This document shows positions 60,311-64,000 of a stretch of DNA of 64,000 bases, in pieces. The notes below the pieces were generated by a model. The model saw only the letters and a list, made by a program, of their open reading frames with translations. It did not search any database and was not told where the DNA came from. Positions within the stretch are counted from its first letter, which is position 1. Each line of letters opens with the position of its first letter. Source of the stretch: Gymnopus androsaceus JB14 (Eukaryota; Basidiomycota; Agaricomycetes; Agaricales; Omphalotaceae); NCBI GenBank assembly GCA_009733575.1, contig ML769392.1, forward strand, positions 62,001 to 126,000. Reading direction: 5' to 3'. Both the position numbers and the translations under genes were made by a program.

Positions 60311-63039
60311 CACGCGCTCCGGTCTCTCTTGTTTCGCATTGCTATACCATCTTGGAAGTCCAAAGAAGCCTTGATAATTGCCATTCACTCGTTCTTCCTT
60401 GTTGTCCGCACGGTGCTGAGCGTCGTCGTGGCGCGGTTAGATGGTATCATTGTCAGAGATTTGGTCCGTACAAGATTCCGCTGCGGCTTTTTCACATGGA
60501 AATTGATTCTACCAGGTTCGGGCGGACGCGCGAGGCTTCCTACGTGGATTGGCATTTTGGTTCGCTTTGGCAATCCCGAGCACGTATACGAATGTCATGG
60601 TTAGCTTTTCGTTCGGACCATGAGCTTGCCTCTGTCCTTACCCCTCCTCAGATCAAACATTTGCAATCTACCCTTGCCCTCCGCTTCCGCACCCGCCTCA
60701 CTAGGTATATTCATGATCTGTACCTTTCGCCGTATCCAAATCTGAGGTACTACCGCCTTGGACTCGGCGTTGGTGCTTCAGCTTCAGACCAAGGAAACGA
60801 AAAGGCAAAGAGGGAACAAGACGCTTCTGGGACCATTGAAGGTGTCGATCAATACATCACTGCAGATGTCGAAAGCTGGGCTGAAGCTGTCAGTGGCTTG
60901 TAGTTAGTATCTCATCTCACTCCTCATCTGCGTTAGCTAATGGCTTTTATTTTATTTCAAAAAAGTGGAAACATCATGAAACCGTCTCTTGATTTGATAC
61001 TCTTCACAAGCCAATTAAGCCGCTCTCTTGGTTTAAGGGGGACTTTGCTCCTCTTTGGGACGTACTATGCCACGGTCTGTAACCCAAATTCCTAGCTAGT
61101 AGGGCCTTGTGAAGCTCACAAATGTTATCAGGTCCGCATCCTGAAAGCAGCTACACCTGCTTTCGGAAAACTTGCGGCTATCGAAGCCAAGCTCGAAGGT
61201 GACTATCGTGCTGGGATGGGCAGACTTGGAAGAGAAGGCGAGGAGGTTGCGTGGGTGTTTTTTTTTTGTTTTTTTTCTGGAAAATTGGTTTTTAACTGGT
61301 TAATATGTTTTTGCAGATTTTACGACGGAGGTGCACGAGAAAAGGACATTCTTACTGGTGTATACAAGGCTTTAATAAGACACGTCAATTCCGTGTACAA
61401 GGTAATGTGAATGTGGATTATGCATTTCATCGCTAATCCTATTCCAGATCCGGATCGCGTACGAGTGGACAGAAGTTTGTTGCAATATACTGCATTTCTA
61501 TTTTTATCTGACTGTCTTTTCAGGACTACGTGATCAAGTACATCTGGTCGGCCGCAGGATATGGCCTAATCGCATTCCCTTTACTTCGTCGCCGTTCCTC
61601 CGCAGAGGTCGATTCCAATATGAGTCCCAGTCCCGGTCAATCGCAATCGACGTCTTCTAACGGCGGAAATGAAGCAATCGCTCTGCGTACCGAGACGTAC
61701 ATTTCTAATCGCAGACTTCTACTGTCTCTCGCCGATGCCGGAGGCAGATTGATGTATGCGTACAAAGATGTCCTTGAGCTCGCGGGTGTTACGGAGAGGT
61801 TATATACCTTGGTATCGAGTTTATACGCCGTCCGCGCTGCCTCGGCAGGTCTTCCTTCGCTGTCGGATAGCGGTGATGATATAATTGGATTGGAGCATGT
61901 CGATGTGCATGTTCCCAGTCACCGACCTTTGACTGACGATCCACAATCACAAGCACAGTCACCAGGTGAATCAGACACTGACTCCTCCTCCTCCTTTGTC
62001 CAAGTTCCCTCCTCACAGTCGTCGATTCTCGTACGTGATCTCTCGTTCTGGCTACGCGCCGGCTCCGGTCATTTAATGATTACCGGGAGTAACGGCGTCG
62101 GGAAAACTGCAGTAGCCAGGGTGTTGGCTGGGTTATGGGATCCAGCCAACGCTAAGGCTAACGAGAATCATAACGGTATTGGCATTGGCAAGGTTTTAAG
62201 ACCGCGGTCGATGCTTGTTGTACCACAACGAGTGTATATGCCCGTAGGAACGCTCTTGGATCAGGTCATTTACCCAGATTCGTATGCGGATTTCTTGGAG
62301 AAGGGTATGAGTATTGAACCACAGGGTTCTAGTGGCTCGAGGAATGGAAATAGCATCAGGGATATATTGGAAAATGTGTTTTTGGGGTATCTTCCTGAAC
62401 GAGAAGGTGGTTGGAGTACGAGGAAGGAGTGGAGGGATGTGTTGAGTGGGGGAGAGAAACAGAGGGTTGGTGATGTGATGTTTCTCCTACTTCCCTTGAG
62501 ACTGACAGTTGAAAAACGCAGATGGCGATGGCGAGAGTATTTTATCACAGACCAAAGTTTGCTATTTTGGATGGTGAGTGCAGCGCAGTCATCGTAATCG
62601 AGCCATGGCTAACGCATGTTTATAGAATGCACCAGTGCAGTATCTAGTGACGTCGAAGGTCGAATGTACGAGCATGCCAAGTCGCTGGGCATAACGCTGA
62701 TCACGATTTCGTTGAGGTGAGTAAAATTTCGTTTGAGTCTTTAGATTCCCAACACCAAGTAATTCTAATTTCTTCCGCTTACACAGACCTTCCCTAATGA
62801 GATACCACACTCAAGTTCTCAACCTCACAGGTGACGGCAGTGGTCGATGGACGCTTGCGCATATAGGTCAAGGTGATTCGGTGATGACACCTCTTGCGGA
62901 GGCGGAAGGGGAAGGGGGAGAACTGTGGCTGGGGTTTAATAAGGAGATTGCGACGCTTGAGAGGAAGTTGAAAGAGGTTGATGGATGGGAGAGGAGACTG
63001 AAAGAGTTGGATGGGCTGTTAAAGGTACAGGATTTGTAG
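59858..63039 (+). CDS. Peroxisomal ABCD half-transporter (PXA1/PXA2-like)
   Basis: Imports fatty acyl-CoA into peroxisomes for beta-oxidation, working as a dimer of half-transporters. ATG 59858 opens MAVLSKLRPSLFQIIFVLLI. Exon 2 gives RDATAGKRLSAAELTTILQQ, and an apparent GC-AG intron (60144-60199) follows. The membrane domain includes IHSFFLVVRTVLSVVVARLD, LAFWFALAIPSTYTNVM, LALRFRTRLTRYIHDLYL, DQYITADVESWAEAVSGL and REGEEVAFYDGGAREKDILT. The ATPase has Walker A GSNGVGKT, signature LSGGEKQR and Walker B FAILDECTSAVSSDVEGRMY. It ends LDGLLKVQDL. Length and motif order match the ABCD family. The choice between the PXA1 and PXA2 branches is not made. The gene is complete, unlike the fragment at 55,898-56,660. 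Confidence 0.93.
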
Positions 63040-63379
63040 TAGGAGCTCTTTATTACCTTTACCTACTCTCGTAAGTCTTAAATATTCACTGTAGCGTTTT
63101 TCGAGACTGGCAGGCTTGTAAATCAGGTAAGTAAAGTATAAACGCAGCTGGTAAGGTTGATTAGTATGCATCATAATCGTTTTTTAAACGGAAATCGAAA
63201 ATATAATGATAGTAGTAAGAAATAAATTCAAAAATTTGGATACTGATACAGAATTTCCAGATCACCCAGCGTACACACACAATCCGTATCCCATTTCGAC
63301 AGTCGATTCTCCCGCACATCGTACGCGGAGCCATTCGACACAGGGTCGAGAACCCACTCGATCCCGTCGACAAATCCTC
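63040..63379. other. Transporter 3' flank
   Basis: About 340 bp after the transporter stop. From about 63,240 on, faint resemblance to the middle of the caspase-like gene may begin, but I cannot fix it by eye. Confidence 0.3.
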
Positions 63380-64000
63380 GATGCAGCCGCCACCGCTTCC
63401 AGTACGCAAGAAAGTTAATATTACATTTTGGTTTACAGCCCGAAACTTGACGAATTTCATCGGGTCAGGACGAGGATGATATCCTCGGCGATTATTGGAT
63501 ATGCCGCACCATTTCCAACCGAGAGAATATGCACATAAAAAGCCTACTGGACCTGGTGGAACTCGACCACCCTGCCATGCGAGCGTCAGAATTAGTAGAG
63601 CACACCATCGCCGCCACGAAGCCCTCCAATATGTCAGGGTGTGGAAGAAAGGACTCGGAACGAGCAATTAAAATTTCAGATGCTGTTGACCTGTTCAACT
63701 CGAGGTGGTACAGGAACTATGGGGTATTCTTGAGGCTTCTCAGTCTCAGGGGTTTAAATGGAAGTCGATGGCACTGAGCTCTTATACTGATGTATGGGCA
63801 GAATGTGGGACCCTGCGTGCATTCGATGGTGAAGCTTTGCGTCGTGCTCGGGCGCAGGTGCTCGAATGGATTGATGGGGTTGGGAAGGCTCAGCCGGAGT
63901 TGCGATGCCCATTTAATAAGTTAAGGGTGCAAGGATCATCTACTTTTGAAGAAAAGTGAGTATCAAGCACCGTCTCCTTGATTCAGACTCGTGGAAGCCA
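63380..64000 (+). pseudogene. Decayed second copy of the caspase-like gene, continues past window
   Basis: Pieces in different frames match the intact protein (57030-58796) in the same order. They are ATAS near 63,395, ELVEHTIA near 63,590, RHEALQYVRVWKK near 63,620, then QELWGILEASQSQGFKWKSM and RRARAQVLEWIDGVGKAQPE, and last the nucleotide match GTGAGTATCAAGCAC near 63,957. Stops and indels separate them (for example after GLGTSN near 63,670). The catalytic His/Cys region is not visible in this stretch. This copy cannot make a full-length protein. Confidence 0.85.

Overview
The window is nuclear DNA of a filamentous basidiomycete, most likely a mushroom-forming Agaricomycete. Genes lie about 3 kb apart on both strands, most are broken by many GT-AG introns of about 45-65 nt, and the proteins (VPS13, copper-fist factor, Hsp104, DCP2, INCENP, Rec8, MPC1, IDI, an ABCD peroxisomal transporter) read as fungal. 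No rRNA, tRNA, CRISPR array or prokaryotic operon was seen. Exon edges were placed by eye, so gene spans are firmer than individual splice sites.

Layout. 1-8772 (+): 3' nine-tenths of VPS13. 8985-9919: a 0.9-kb element with roughly 230-bp terminal inverted repeats. 10330-14821 (-): DENN-domain Rab exchange factor. 15904-17870 (-): copper-fist transcription factor. 18221-20327 (-): NIPA-type magnesium transporter, divergent from Hsp104 (20562-23891, +), with two heat-shock elements between them. 24255-24870 (+): complex I NDUFS6-like subunit. 25480-28697 (-): Crk1/Ime2-like kinase. 28963-30252 (-): PRPP synthetase. 30599-34698 (+): disordered protein with WDDDF repeats, possibly Byr4/Bfa1-like. 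35287-37770 (-): DCP2. 37997-41696 (-): INCENP. 41783-43380 (+): F-box protein. 43.4-45.0 kb: gene-poor. 45007-47082 (+): GRAMD4-like membrane protein. 47445-50656 (+): meiotic kleisin Rec8. 51024-51950 (+): isopentenyl-diphosphate isomerase. 52052-53419 (-): unknown conserved protein. 53678-54288 (+): mitochondrial pyruvate carrier MPC1. 54694-55793 (+): isochorismatase-like hydrolase.

The first 55.8 kb is mostly ordinary housekeeping gene space (membrane traffic, protein disaggregation, mRNA decay, chromosome segregation and meiosis, isoprenoid and purine precursors, mitochondrial metabolism). The unusual part is 55.9-64.0 kb. A broken 5' fragment of a peroxisomal ABCD transporter gene is followed by an intact, intronless caspase-fold protease-like gene. 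Next comes the complete ABCD transporter gene, and then a frameshifted copy of the protease-like gene that runs off the window. I read this as a tandem duplication of a two-gene unit in which each unit lost a different gene. It is the best candidate here for something not previously described.
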